This document shows, piece by piece, positions 23,418 through 32,835 of a DNA stretch of 64,000 bases. The first letter of the stretch is position 1, and each line of letters starts with the position of its first letter. The stretch is from Alkaliphilus transvaalensis ATCC 700919 (GTDB lineage: Bacteria > Bacillota > Clostridia > Peptostreptococcales > Natronincolaceae). The position numbers were made by a program, and so were the translations under genes. Location: assembly GCF_000621485.1 (NCBI RefSeq), contig NZ_JHYF01000009.1:186001-250000 (forward strand), read 5' to 3'. The notes below the pieces were generated by a model that saw nothing but the letters and a program-made list of their open reading frames with translations, was not told the origin of the DNA and made no database searches.

Positions 23418-25829
23418 CTACTTAAAATTGTCGTCCATTGTGATTAAATCAATATAAAATTGACCTATATTTTTCATTTGGTTTTCATTTAAGTTCTCTA
23501 TCGTATCTTCTACAGAATTGATTAAACCGTAATTAGGTGTATCAACTGATATTTTTAAAGACATGTTTAGACCAATCTCATGAAAGGTTGAACTGTTGGA
23601 TCCCCTGAAGACGAAATCTACCCCCGTCTTTTTAAGTCTATTTTCTATTCCCTTGATTAGTTCATAGGTTTCTACTTGTGCCCCCTGAGCTGTTACAGGA
23701 CTTTGAATTTCTATACTAATTGCATTATCTTTGGTTGCCTGACCTACATCAAAGTAATAAATTTTATAATACTGTTGTGTATATAATCTACCGAACATGT
23801 TGTAAAAATAAGTACCAGGGTTCCAAGTCGTATTTCCATCCCAAAATGCAAATATAATTGTTTTATTAAAGGGTTCATCAATTGAAGATAGTATTCTTGC
23901 AATTTCTAAATTAATTGCAGGTTTTGAGGCACTTGCTGCACTGGTTCTATTTTCAATCATTCCTAAACCATCATAGGATGATCCAATTATAATTAATTCC
24001 TTTTTATTATTACTATCATTAGGCTTATCCCAATCTTCTCCAGGAAGGACGGCAAAGATATTGCGACCTTTATCTGGCATTTTAGGCATTTTCATGTTAA
24101 CTTCAACTTCGTAATGATCTTCCTGCAATCTCTCTGCTAATTCTCCCCAAGGTAAAATGGTATATTGTGTAGATAAAAACGTTGGAATCACAGGAATTCT
24201 ATCCTCATCTAATATAATAAATTGTAGCCTATTATTAATTTGAGGATAGATTAAATTTGGATATAAATTAGTCCCATCACTTACTTCAACTCGAATATAG
24301 TCGTCAATATCCTTTTCTTTCATAATTTGTTGACTTTTTTCATCAGTAGATGAAAATCCAGTAAAGCTAAGGTAATTATTTTTCAAATCTCCATCCATCA
24401 TTTCCCTTCCATTAAAAGCAGCTATTATAAAATCCTTATTTAAGTAATAGGTAATTGTCTCACCATCTTCTGATATTAAATTAATAAAACCATCCTCCAC
24501 AACTCCATATTGTATATTTCTTCCTGGTGGGGTCGCTCTATATAAATCAAAAACCTGATAATAATTTTCATCTTCGTAGGGTTCCAATCCATATTCCATT
24601 AATTTGCTAACAATATATTCGCCCGCCAAATATCCACCTTCAAAGCCAGCTAGTCGCCCTTCATATTCTGGACTCATTAATTCTTCAATATGTTCCATAG
24701 CCATTGTTACATCAAATTCATACAGACTTTTGGGAGCTGGTATAGCTAGATATGTCACAACGATGAGGATACATAAGGTCTTCATTATTACAGGTCTATA
24801 ATATTCTTTAAACCTTAAAATTTGTTGAAAATATATTTTAGGTGAGAAAATAAATCCAAACCTTCTAATCATTGAGGTAACCCTTGAAGTTCTTTTTTCA
24901 AATTCTACCCTTAAGCCTTCACCCGTTAGGTTAAAAGCTAATATACCAACTGTAAAAGCTAAAGCAGGGTAAAGGCTAACCCAGTAGTTTCCTAAACGAT
25001 TTTGAAGAACTGTTCTAGACAACATCGAGGCCCATTCAGGATTGATGGCCACTGCTAAATAAGAATCATCAATTCTTTGTATAAAGCTTCTTGGCCCAAC
25101 ATATACATCCAAAATACTCAATTGAGCTAAGAAAAAGATGACCATTCCTACCTCTATAAAGGCTATACTAATTAAAGAAGGAATTAAGTGGGGAATCATA
25201 TTCTGAAGGGCTATCTGGAATTTGTTTTTTCCAACGGCTACTTCCCCTTCTATAAATTCTTCCATCATAATTTTATGGGATGTTTCTTCTACTTGCTTAG
25301 CTAATTTCCCCCACCCTAAAATAGTAAGGACAACTGCAAAGGCTTTTATTGAGCTTTCTACTTGTAATCCTGATAAATATTGAATATTAAAGATGATAAA
25401 AGCTGCAAAAAGTGCAGGTATTGCAGTAAAAACCGTATTCCAAAATTTAATTAAGGATGAAATTGTTTTGCTTCCTATTCCAGCTATGATTCCAAGGGGT
25501 AAGGCTATTAATAACCTAAATATAACTACTAATATGGCGGTTCTCAAGGTTATTTTAGTACCATGTACAAGTCGAGCATAGATATCTCGACCAAATTCAT
25601 CTGTTCCCATTATATTTTCCTTAGTGGGCCCCCATGGAGGAGCCACTATTTTATGAACAGCTTCACCATTTTCTATTACCTTTTCGAACCGAATTGGGTT
25701 TCTAAAAGTAGGGTCCTGCTGGGTAAATTTCTGAGGAAATAATGACATAAATAATAGCAAAGTTAATAGCAAAACCCCAATCCATAAGGGAAAGTTAATT
25801 TTTCGTATAATCTTATACATATTTGTCAC
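23418..25829 (-). CDS. ABC permease (DppC-like) fused to M28 peptidase-like extracellular domain
   Basis: 803 aa, more than twice the length of a usual DppC. Residues 14-32 are the first helix and about 90-305 the BPD_transp_1 permease, with MGTDEFGRDIYARL before it and an EAA loop at about 192-218 (EGEVAVGKNKFQIALQNMIP). A further membrane helix at about 347-365 returns the chain outside. Residues about 375-803 resemble M28 aminopeptidases: MSPEYEGRLAGFEGGYLAGEY is the family's N-terminal helix block, then GRNIFAVLPG, IIIGSSYDGLG, IIFAFWDGNTTWNPG and the final VDTPNYGLINSVEDT block. The metal ligands are lost: His of the first strand is Ser, the Asp of GxxDNxSG is absent and the Glu-Glu pair reads DGN. 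The domain is probably non-catalytic. A receptor role is inference. Confidence 0.85.
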   Translation of the reverse strand: MTNMYKIIRKINFPLWIGVLLLTLLLFMSLFPQKFTQQDPTFRNPIRFEKVIENGEAVHKIVAPPWGPTKENIMGTDEFGRDIYARLVHGTKITLRTAILVVIFRLLIALPLGIIAGIGSKTISSLIKFWNTVFTAIPALFAAFIIFNIQYLSGLQVESSIKAFAVVLTILGWGKLAKQVEETSHKIMMEEFIEGEVAVGKNKFQIALQNMIPHLIPSLISIAFIEVGMVIFFLAQLSILDVYVGPRSFIQRIDDSYLAVAINPEWASMLSRTVLQNRLGNYWVSLYPALAFTVGILAFNLTGEGLRVEFEKRTSRVTSMIRRFGFIFSPKIYFQQILRFKEYYRPVIMKTLCILIVVTYLAIPAPKSLYEFDVTMAMEHIEELMSPEYEGRLAGFEGGYLAGEYIVSKLMEYGLEPYEDENYYQVFDLYRATPPGRNIQYGVVEDGFINLISEDGETITYYLNKDFIIAAFNGREMMDGDLKNNYLSFTGFSSTDEKSQQIMKEKDIDDYIRVEVSDGTNLYPNLIYPQINNRLQFIILDEDRIPVIPTFLSTQYTILPWGELAERLQEDHYEVEVNMKMPKMPDKGRNIFAVLPGEDWDKPNDSNNKKELIIIGSSYDGLGMIENRTSAASASKPAINLEIARILSSIDEPFNKTIIFAFWDGNTTWNPGTYFYNMFGRLYTQQYYKIYYFDVGQATKDNAISIEIQSPVTAQGAQVETYELIKGIENRLKKTGVDFVFRGSNSSTFHEIGLNMSLKISVDTPNYGLINSVEDTIENLNENQMKNIGQFYIDLITMDDNFK

Positions 25830-26012
25830 CTCTTGTTTAATTGTTTATGGTTTTCTTTAGCTGAATAATGAATTTTTTATAACCAACTTCTTATTGTTTA
25901 TGTTAGCTTATATTTAATATTCTTAATAAATATCCAAAACCCTTCAAGTATAGCATTTTTTTACAAATTATCTTTCTTAAACACTTCCTCTAAAGGTTAG
26001 TTCCTCCAAGCA

Positions 26013-26057
26013 AAAAAAACCTACACTCTCCAATAATAATGGAGATATTGTAGGTTT
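26013..26057 (-). terminator. Terminator of the MacB-like ABC operon
   Basis: AAACCTACA and TGTAGGTTT enclose an inner CTCCA/TGGAG stem; TTTTTTTT follows on the minus strand. It insulates the permease gene upstream from the Dpp-like operon. Confidence 0.85.
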
Positions 26058-26069
26058 AGTTAAATACGC

Positions 26070-28586
26070 TTAGTACGTTGAATCCATTAACTCTTCAATT
26101 ATTGACTTCCTTGATATTCTCTTTGCTATTGGTATTGTAAAAACAGTTCCAAACACTACCATTATAGCAGATAGAAAAAGTATTACCTTCCATGGGAAAA
26201 TAATAGTCCCCCCATCTCCCCACAAAAAACCCCATGCTATAATAAGGCCCGATATGCTTCCTAAGACAATTCCTATTACCGAATAAATAAAACTTTGGAT
26301 TAAAATCACTTTCAATAGTTGTTTAGGAGTTAGACTTAATGTCCTTAATAAAGCATATTCTTTACGCTTTCCTTCTATTTGAGACCTTAGGGTAATGAGC
26401 ATTCCTAATAGTCCAATAATACTACTAGTGATTACAACAATATTTATCACCATAAACCTTTGTTTAACCAGTGAGGTTGTTTCTTCAATGGCATCATTTA
26501 AAGCACTCCATCTAATTTCTGGATAATAGCCTTTTAATTCATTTAAGCCCATTACCACTTCATCCTCCAACCCATCTTCTACATCTATTAGAACCTTACC
26601 TAATATTATATCCCTGTCATGAATTGTAGTATTTTTAATATCAACGAGAGCAGCATTGTACCAATATCCTGGCAAATAATCTACTATAGCCCCCACAGTC
26701 AGAATGGACCCTTCATTCTTACTGTTTACATTTACTACGCTTATCTTATCTCCTATATTTAAGTTTAAGTGTTTGACATAGGCTTTATTAATAATAACCA
26801 TTTCCGAAAAGTTTTCTCCTACCGGCGATACTAACCCACTGATTGTAAGTGCTTCTAAATCCGTTACAATATAGCGAAGTTGTTCATTTAAGGGATATTC
26901 TAGCCCATTCTTAACTAATGTGATAGATCCACTTGTATCTCTTGCAAAGGGGATTGCTCTTTTGACCCCTCCAATTTCTTCTATTTTTTTGCTAAAATCT
27001 AATTGTAACTTGCTTTCTATATTTAATCTACTTGATAACACAAAATCAGTAGCATATTCTTGTTGTATATTTTTCAATGATGTTTCCTTTATAGATTCCA
27101 TAATGCTAGTACCAGTTACAGCTATCATAACCGAACCAGCTAGAGCCAGTACTATAAGTGAATTCTGTTTAACTTGGGGGATCATATTTTTGATAGATAC
27201 ATACACTTCCGACCCAAGAATAAATTTAGCTGGTGGTAATAGTAAGGTTAGAATAATTTTAATATAATTACTTAAACCTAAGAACAGACCTATTACAATA
27301 AAAATACCACCAAAAAATCCATCACCAGAACCACCTATTATAGTCAGTCCACTTAAGAGGATCAGTCCACCCCCTACTATTATGAAGCCCACACTAATTC
27401 TCTTTCGAATACTGCTATGTTTAAATTCTATTCCCTCGTTTTCTTGCATTACTTTAATAGGTGGAATTTTAGCTGACCGATAAATTGGAAATAGGATAGT
27501 TAAAACAATAATTAATATAGTACCAATTGAAATACCTATTGGATAAACTAAGCTAATTGGCATTTGATTCATATTAACGCCAAAAAACTTCCCAAAACTT
27601 GTAGTTAATAATGTAGTAGAGATTATACCTAGTACTAATCCCAAAATCCCTCCAATAGCTAATATGTAACCAGCCTGTAATAGTATTAATTGATAAGTTT
27701 GAGATATGCTTCCTCCTATAGCTCGAAACATTGCCAATTCTTTTTGTAATTCATATACAAAGATTCTAAGATTGCTTATAATAAGTAAAGAACTAATCAT
27801 TATAGCCAAAATACCAAGACCATAGCCTATATTTTGAATATGTTGAGTATTTCTCACAACACCTTCCGACAACTGAATAATTTCTATGCGAAATTCATCA
27901 TCTATACCTCTTAAACCATTGGCAATATTGAATTCATTAACATTACTTGAAGTTTCTACCAACAGATAGGTTGATTCACCTTCTATATTCACCCAACGTT
28001 GTAAGGTATGAAGATTAAAAATAGCTATATCTGGTATAATAGCTCCCTTAGGGTCTGGTATTATTTCAACAATCTTATTTTTTATTAATTCTTGACCTGA
28101 TAACAATATATATACTTCATCAAGAATAGTTGCGCCTAATGCTTCAGCTAAGCTATAATTTATTATCACTTCATTTTCACCTAGATCTTGAGTAAACTTA
28201 TATCTACTCTTGGCTAGCTGACTATTATCTGCTCCCACTGCATATACGTTGTTTTTATAGATTTTTCCCCCACTAATATCTTGAAGAGTTACATGGTTAG
28301 ATGCGATCACAATACCAGACACATTTTCTATCCCGTCTAGTTCCCTTACTCTTGCTTCCTGCTGGCTAGTAATAAGCTTTGTACCCGTGTCATATCCAAC
28401 AAAAATATCAGCATCACCATAGATCTCTCTAAGTTCTAGCTGAAAGGCTTTTTCCATCTGATTAGTCAATGATAACATACTTACAATTAAGGCAACTGCA
28501 AGCGTAACAGCTAATATAGATAATATAGTTTTAGATTTATTTGCAAAAATAAGTTTTTTGCAAATTCCCAGAAAAGTACGGTTCAT
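26070..28586 (-). CDS. ABC transporter permease, FtsX/MacB family
   Basis: 838 aa. An N-terminal helix (about 18-38) is followed by an extracytoplasmic MacB_PCD-like region, a three-helix FtsX block (about 258-375), a helical hairpin (about 400-450), a second extracytoplasmic region and a terminal FtsX block (about 715-830). This ten-helix layout is typical of Gram-positive exporters acting on lipids, peptides or antibiotics by mechanotransmission. Start ATG 28586 shares a base with the ATPase stop (TAATG), so translation is coupled. No two-component system is adjacent. Substrate unknown. Confidence 0.9.
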   Translation of the reverse strand: MNRTFLGICKKLIFANKSKTILSILAVTLAVALIVSMLSLTNQMEKAFQLELREIYGDADIFVGYDTGTKLITSQQEARVRELDGIENVSGIVIASNHVTLQDISGGKIYKNNVYAVGADNSQLAKSRYKFTQDLGENEVIINYSLAEALGATILDEVYILLSGQELIKNKIVEIIPDPKGAIIPDIAIFNLHTLQRWVNIEGESTYLLVETSSNVNEFNIANGLRGIDDEFRIEIIQLSEGVVRNTQHIQNIGYGLGILAIMISSLLIISNLRIFVYELQKELAMFRAIGGSISQTYQLILLQAGYILAIGGILGLVLGIISTTLLTTSFGKFFGVNMNQMPISLVYPIGISIGTILIIVLTILFPIYRSAKIPPIKVMQENEGIEFKHSSIRKRISVGFIIVGGGLILLSGLTIIGGSGDGFFGGIFIVIGLFLGLSNYIKIILTLLLPPAKFILGSEVYVSIKNMIPQVKQNSLIVLALAGSVMIAVTGTSIMESIKETSLKNIQQEYATDFVLSSRLNIESKLQLDFSKKIEEIGGVKRAIPFARDTSGSITLVKNGLEYPLNEQLRYIVTDLEALTISGLVSPVGENFSEMVIINKAYVKHLNLNIGDKISVVNVNSKNEGSILTVGAIVDYLPGYWYNAALVDIKNTTIHDRDIILGKVLIDVEDGLEDEVVMGLNELKGYYPEIRWSALNDAIEETTSLVKQRFMVINIVVITSSIIGLLGMLITLRSQIEGKRKEYALLRTLSLTPKQLLKVILIQSFIYSVIGIVLGSISGLIIAWGFLWGDGGTIIFPWKVILFLSAIMVVFGTVFTIPIAKRISRKSIIEELMDSTY

Positions 28587-29353
28587 TATTCTGCAACCTC
28601 CATCAAATCTTGAAGCTTAGCTAAAATATAACAGGTATTCTCTTCTATACTTTTTCTCTCCAAATTATCAAATTCTTCAACGATAGCTCCATCTTGAAAA
28701 AATAAGATACGGTCTCCATAAGCTGCCACCTTGGGATCATGGGTAACAAGCACAATCGACTGATTAAATTTTTCTTTACTATTTATAATTAATTCTAAAA
28801 CATTTTTAGCTGTTTTAGAGTCTAGATTACCCGTAGGCTCATCTGCCAATAGAATAGCTGGAGAATTTATTATAGCCCTAGCTATAGCTACTCTTTGTTG
28901 CTGCCCACCAGAAAGTTCTACAGGCCGATGGTTACGTCTATTATAGAGTCCCACAAAACTAAGGACCTCTTCGGTACGTTCTTTTACAACAACTGCCTTT
29001 TCATTCTTTAAAATGAGTGGTAGAGCTACATTTTCCTCTACAGTTAAAGCGTTTAGAAGGTTAAATGCTTGGAATACAAAGCCGATCTTATCTCTTCGAT
29101 ACTGGGTTATATAGGGTTCTTCATGATAATTCTTTATTAATTCTCCGTTAATATAAACCCTTCCATCTGATGGTGAATCTAATCCTCCTAAAATATTTAA
29201 AAGGGTTGTCTTACCTGATCCACTTCTCCCCATTATAACGATGAATTCTCCTTTATTTAATTGAAAATCTATATTTTTGAGGGCTTTAACTTTACTTTTT
29301 CCAACTGTATATTCTTTAGAAATACCTTGTACTTTTAAAATTGGTATACTCAT
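28586..29353 (-). CDS. ABC transporter ATPase, LolD/MacB type
   Basis: 255 aa. Walker [14 protein letters not shown]-loop FVFQAFNLL, signature [15 protein letters not shown], Walker [16 protein letters not shown] and H-loop VLVTHDPKV define the MacB/LolD group. The C-terminus has about 25 extra residues ([20 protein letters not shown]). It powers the FtsX-type permease encoded immediately downstream. Upstream are direct repeats that may be a regulatory site. Confidence 0.95.
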   Translation of the reverse strand: MSIPILKVQGISKEYTVGKSKVKALKNIDFQLNKGEFIVIMGRSGSGKTTLLNILGGLDSPSDGRVYINGELIKNYHEEPYITQYRRDKIGFVFQAFNLLNALTVEENVALPLILKNEKAVVVKERTEEVLSFVGLYNRRNHRPVELSGGQQQRVAIARAIINSPAILLADEPTGNLDSKTAKNVLELIINSKEKFNQSIVLVTHDPKVAAYGDRILFFQDGAIVEEFDNLERKSIEENTCYILAKLQDLMEVAE

Positions 29354-29437
29354 TGAAAATCACCTACCTTAACTTAATTTAACTATAAGACAACTTTCAT
29401 AAATATCTTGACTTTAATCAAAGATGTATCTTGTAAT

Positions 29438-29467
29438 TTTCCTGCACTTTGAATTTCCTGTACTTTG
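29438..29467 (-). promoter_or_regulatory. Direct repeat upstream of the MacB-like operon
   Basis: Two near-identical 14-mers, read on the minus strand as CAAAGTACAGGAAA and CAAAGTGCAGGAAA (29454-29467 and 29438-29451), are spaced 16 bases apart, 85-115 bases before the ATPase start. Spaced direct repeats like this are typical of response-regulator or activator binding. The regulator is unknown. Confidence 0.4.
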
Positions 29468-29634
29468 TAATAATACCATTTGTATCCAAAATTTTCAATG
29501 TGGTTTTTTAGGTACAATACTTTACTTTTGAAGTATGTCAACTCAAAATTATCAATTCCTCAGTGAAAGTTTATCGTATATTTTAAGATAATTATCTATT
29601 ATTCTAATATTAAAACCAAGATCTCTAGAAGTGA

Positions 29635-29678
29635 GAAAAAGCCCCCATGGAATATTCCCTATCCATGAGAGCTTTTTT
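29635..29678 (-). terminator. Terminator of the 162-aa protein gene
   Basis: AAAAAGC...CATGGA pairs with TCCATG...GCTTTTTT; T-run follows on the minus strand, just past the stop at 29691. Confidence 0.75.
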
Positions 29679-29690
29679 CTTATAACTTAA

Positions 29691-30179
29691 TTATTTTCTA
29701 GATTCTATTATTACATCCTCATAATTGGCAAAAGATAAATGTAGGTCACCACGGGTGTTGTCCCCTACGATTTTTATTCTACTGGCACCTTCACTTAATT
29801 TAAGCTCCATAGCTCCATTTTGTGTGTTTTCTAAAATATTGATTACCTCCATATCTGGAGAAATAAGAACAACCTTGAATCTTCCCTTCGATATCTTTGC
29901 GTCAAAGAGAATCTGGATTGTACTTTCTTGTGATGCAGTAATATCCCATAGGGTTTCCATCCCAGAAAAATTAAAGGTAATATTGGTTTCTTCTTCTGTA
30001 TTTCCACCCAATCGCCTTTGAAAAGAATAACTATCAAAAGCTTCAACTATTTTACTATTATCATCGTATATAGCCCGTTGTTTGCTATTGTCAAAAGGAG
30101 CTGGGAAATTGAAAATTGCAAGGGCCATAATTGCTAATACGACTAAAGCTGGTAGGATAAATTTTAATTTTTGATTCAT
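29691..30179 (-). CDS. Membrane-anchored extracytoplasmic protein, unknown
   Basis: 162 aa. An uncleaved N-terminal signal anchor (about 6-26, FILPALVVLAIMALAIFNF) is followed by a polar domain rich in beta-type alternation (ITFNFSGMETLWDITASQ, GRFKVVLISPDMEVINIL, GASRIKIVGDNTRGDLHLSF). No lipobox cysteine and no recognised family. It lies 65 bases downstream of the DUF2809 gene on the same strand and is probably cotranscribed. Function unknown. Confidence 0.68.
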   Translation of the reverse strand: MNQKLKFILPALVVLAIMALAIFNFPAPFDNSKQRAIYDDNSKIVEAFDSYSFQRRLGGNTEEETNITFNFSGMETLWDITASQESTIQILFDAKISKGRFKVVLISPDMEVINILENTQNGAMELKLSEGASRIKIVGDNTRGDLHLSFANYEDVIIESRK

Positions 30180-30244
30180 AGGATACCTCCAATCAATTTA
30201 CTATATCTATGTTATTCTATGTTTGGTAAAAATATCCTTGTTTT

Positions 30245-30640
30245 TCATTTAATAAAACTTCTTTTATGTAGAATAATCGCCTCTATTAAAGAACCAATTA
30301 ATATCCCTATACTGTAGGAAAACAAATCACTCCATAAAAATCCAAACCCCAAAACTAGCCCACCTAAAGTAGTATGTCTTATATTATTAATCCATGTTGC
30401 CTGATAGAGTTGGCTAAATTCAATAAAGAAAGTAAAGCTTATCGCTGAAATCATAATCCAAAGGGTGCTTTTCTCCTTAAAGATTAGTCCAATTATGAAA
30501 AATATCATTAGTGCCCAAAGAATATCTCCTACATAAAGATGGACCCATCTGGGGAAATGATCTGTTCTCGAGACTAGTCCCAGAAGAACTACAATTATAA
30601 TTAATATAAGATAGATTGTTCTGTTTCTTTTAATATTCAA
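30245..30640 (-). CDS. DUF2809 membrane protein
   Basis: 131 aa with four membrane helices (about 9-27, 36-55, 60-78, 96-122). The segment RWVHLYVGDILWALMIFFII and the EFSQLYQATWINNIRHTTLG block are the conserved core of DUF2809. The start is TTG 30640 behind GGGAGGTCGACAAAT. Function unknown across the family. Confidence 0.82.
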   Translation of the reverse strand: MNIKRNRTIYLILIIIVVLLGLVSRTDHFPRWVHLYVGDILWALMIFFIIGLIFKEKSTLWIMISAISFTFFIEFSQLYQATWINNIRHTTLGGLVLGFGFLWSDLFSYSIGILIGSLIEAIILHKRSFIK

Positions 30641-30691
30641 ATTTGTCGACCTCCCTTTATGTTGAAAATACTTAGCCTCATTTGACCTCTT

Positions 30692-30895
30692 TTAATTTTT
30701 ATGACTATATAACTCGTTAATTACTATATACATACCAATACTAAATAATAATTCAGCAGTATTTAAAATGAAGTCACAAAATTAAAGCTTACTCTTCCTA
30801 AAAGTAATTGTAAAGTCTCCAATGCTAGTAATCCACTTAAAAGTATTACTAAAAATTTAACAATTGTTCCACCTGTTAATATGTACCATGCTCAT
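30692..30895 (-). pseudogene. Decayed small membrane-protein gene
   Basis: An ATG at 30895 and TAA at 30692-30694 lie in the same frame (68 codons), but that frame is interrupted by stops in the middle. Shifting one frame after Met-Ser and back near 30780 gives a smooth hydrophobic protein: WYILTGGTIVKFLVILLSG, then ALETLQLLLGRVSFNFVTS, then FILNTAELLFSIGMYIVINE. Two compensating indels suggest a broken gene or two sequencing errors. It lies between DUF2809 and the ABC pair. No family recognised. Confidence 0.4.
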
Positions 30896-31104
30896 TTCTA
30901 TATTAAAATAGGGTATTCCTTTTTTATATCATACCAAATTCTAACTCTTCTTCTTAATGCTCACATTTTTCTTCTATCTTTTATCCAATAGCAAGCTCCT
31001 ATTAGTCAGTCTTTTAGTTATATAAAGTAACCCATCTCCCTTCTGTTTCATAATATACCCTATAGATTAAAACACTTTTTGTCAAAGAAAGGAGGAGGCT
31101 ACTT

Positions 31105-31890
31105 GTGAAGGATGAAAAGTTTGTTGATATTAAAAATATATCCATGATTTATCATACGATTAATGGTGAAACGAAAGCCCTTGACCAGCTTTCTTTTGAA
31201 GTAAAAAAAGGAGAAATCGTTGCAATAGTTGGCCCTAGTGGTTGTGGTAAGTCAACAATTCTATCAATTATTGCAGGTTTACTAAAACCAACTTCTGGCA
31301 TGGTTACAATCAATGGTCAAAAGGTTGAGGGGACAAATAAAAAGGTAGGCTATATGTTTCAAAGTGATCATCTGTTTCAATGGAGAAGCATCTTGGCGAA
31401 TGTTTTAATAGGCCTTGAAATTCAAAATAAGGTTAATGAAAAAAGTATTAATCGAGTTACGAAACTTTTAGAAACCTATGGGCTTGGAGACTTTCAAACC
31501 CACTACCCCCACCAACTCTCGGGTGGAATGAGACAACGGGTTGCCCTTATCAGAACCCTTGCTACAGAACCTGACCTTTTATTATTGGATGAGCCCTTCT
31601 CAGCCTTAGACTATCAAAGTAGATTGGCGGTAAGTGATGATATTGCAAAGATTATTAACCAAGAGGAAAAAACAGCTATTATGGTTACCCATGACATAGC
31701 TGAGGCAATATCAATGGCCGATAGGGTCATTGTTTTATCTAATCGCCCTGCCAATGTGAAAAGTATCTATAACATAGAGCTTACCTGTAACGAAGGAGAA
31801 GAAGCATCCCCCATTAAATGCCGTGAAGCCCCTGAGTTTAGACATTATTTCAACAAAATCTGGAAGGAGCTGGATATCCATGTTCGGTAA
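31105..31890 (+). CDS. NitT/TauT-type ABC transporter ATPase
   Basis: 261 aa from GTG 31105, behind AGGAGG. Walker A GPSGCGKSTILS, Q-loop YMFQSDHLFQW, signature LSGGMRQRVALIRT, Walker B LLLLDEPFSALD and H-loop MVTHDIAE place it with SsuB/TauB/ThiZ-like subunits, importers of sulfonates, nitrate, bicarbonate or pyrimidines. The permease gene overlaps its 3' end by 11 bases. No solute-binding protein gene is adjacent on either side, which is unusual for an importer. Substrate unknown. Confidence 0.93.
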   Translation: MKDEKFVDIKNISMIYHTINGETKALDQLSFEVKKGEIVAIVGPSGCGKSTILSIIAGLLKPTSGMVTINGQKVEGTNKKVGYMFQSDHLFQWRSILANVLIGLEIQNKVNEKSINRVTKLLETYGLGDFQTHYPHQLSGGMRQRVALIRTLATEPDLLLLDEPFSALDYQSRLAVSDDIAKIINQEEKTAIMVTHDIAEAISMADRVIVLSNRPANVKSIYNIELTCNEGEEASPIKCREAPEFRHYFNKIWKELDIHVR

Positions 31891-32704
31891 TAAAAAGCCC
31901 TCTGAAAATACTAATCACTCCCCCAGTCATATAGCCTTTCTCAAATCCCAGCATCGATATCGTTTACAGATAAAACTATCTCAAGTTGGTTTGTTGGTTG
32001 GGTTTATTCTCCTCTGGGAACTGGCTGCAACTTTAAGATGGATTGACCCCTTCTTTTTTAGCAAACCTTCATCTATCGTTAAGCTAATTATTAACCTGGC
32101 AAAGGATGGGTCAATCTTTAAACATACAGGTATTTCTGTTTTTGAAACGGTGGTGGGCTTTGTCATTGGTACAATTCTTGGTACTGGCATTGCAATTATC
32201 TTATGGTGGTCTGAGTTCTTTGCTAAAGTTTTCGACCCATATTTAGTGGTATTAAATGCCCTCCCCAAAATCGCCCTTGGCCCCATCATTATTATTTGGG
32301 CTGGTGCTGGCATGCAAGGCATCATTGTAACAGCCTTAACAATTTCGATTATTGTTACAATAATGGCTACTTATAATGGTTTTAGAGAAGTGGATTCTGA
32401 AAAAATTAAGATGCTTAAGACCTTTGGCGCAACTAAATTTCAAATTCTACAGAAGGTGGTTTTTCCCGCCAGTATACCCAATATGATTAATACCATGAAG
32501 ATTAATATCGGCATGTCTTGGATTGGAGTAATCGTTGGAGAATTTTTAGTATCTAAAGCTGGACTTGGTTATTTGATTGTTTATGGTGGGCAGGTCTTTA
32601 GGTTAGATATCGTTATGGCAGGAGTAATTATTCTAGCCATAGCTACGGCTTTAATGTATCAGGTTGTGGCTAGTTTGGAAAAACGATTTGTGAAGTGGCG
32701 TTAA
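31880..32704 (+). CDS. NitT/TauT-type ABC transporter permease
   Basis: 274 aa from ATG 31880, behind AAGGAG; a longer frame begins at 31823 inside the ATPase gene and lacks an RBS. Six membrane helices are visible, with the EAA loop near LKTFGATKFQILQKVVFPAS and a conserved SWIGVIVGEFLVSKAGLGYL block, as in SsuC/TauC/ThiX. It forms the pore for the ATPase encoded upstream. A terminator follows. The binding protein is missing from this locus. Confidence 0.93.
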   Translation: MFGNKKPSENTNHSPSHIAFLKSQHRYRLQIKLSQVGLLVGFILLWELAATLRWIDPFFFSKPSSIVKLIINLAKDGSIFKHTGISVFETVVGFVIGTILGTGIAIILWWSEFFAKVFDPYLVVLNALPKIALGPIIIIWAGAGMQGIIVTALTISIIVTIMATYNGFREVDSEKIKMLKTFGATKFQILQKVVFPASIPNMINTMKINIGMSWIGVIVGEFLVSKAGLGYLIVYGGQVFRLDIVMAGVIILAIATALMYQVVASLEKRFVKWR

Positions 32705-32712
32705 TATGATTT

Positions 32713-32753
32713 AAGTCCTATCTATGATAAGATCATCATAAATAGGACTTTTT
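32713..32753 (+). terminator. Terminator of the NitT/TauT-type ABC pair
   Basis: AAGTCCTAT (32713-32721) pairs with ATAGGACTT, with an inner ATGAT/ATCAT stem, followed by TTTTT. It may also stop the convergent thiolase transcript. Confidence 0.75.
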
Positions 32754-32835
32754 CTGACTTAAAAATAATATTTCAAAGATAAAATTAAAGAACAACTGGA
32801 AAATAAAATTTAAGCTAGGGGATTAACAACAGTTT

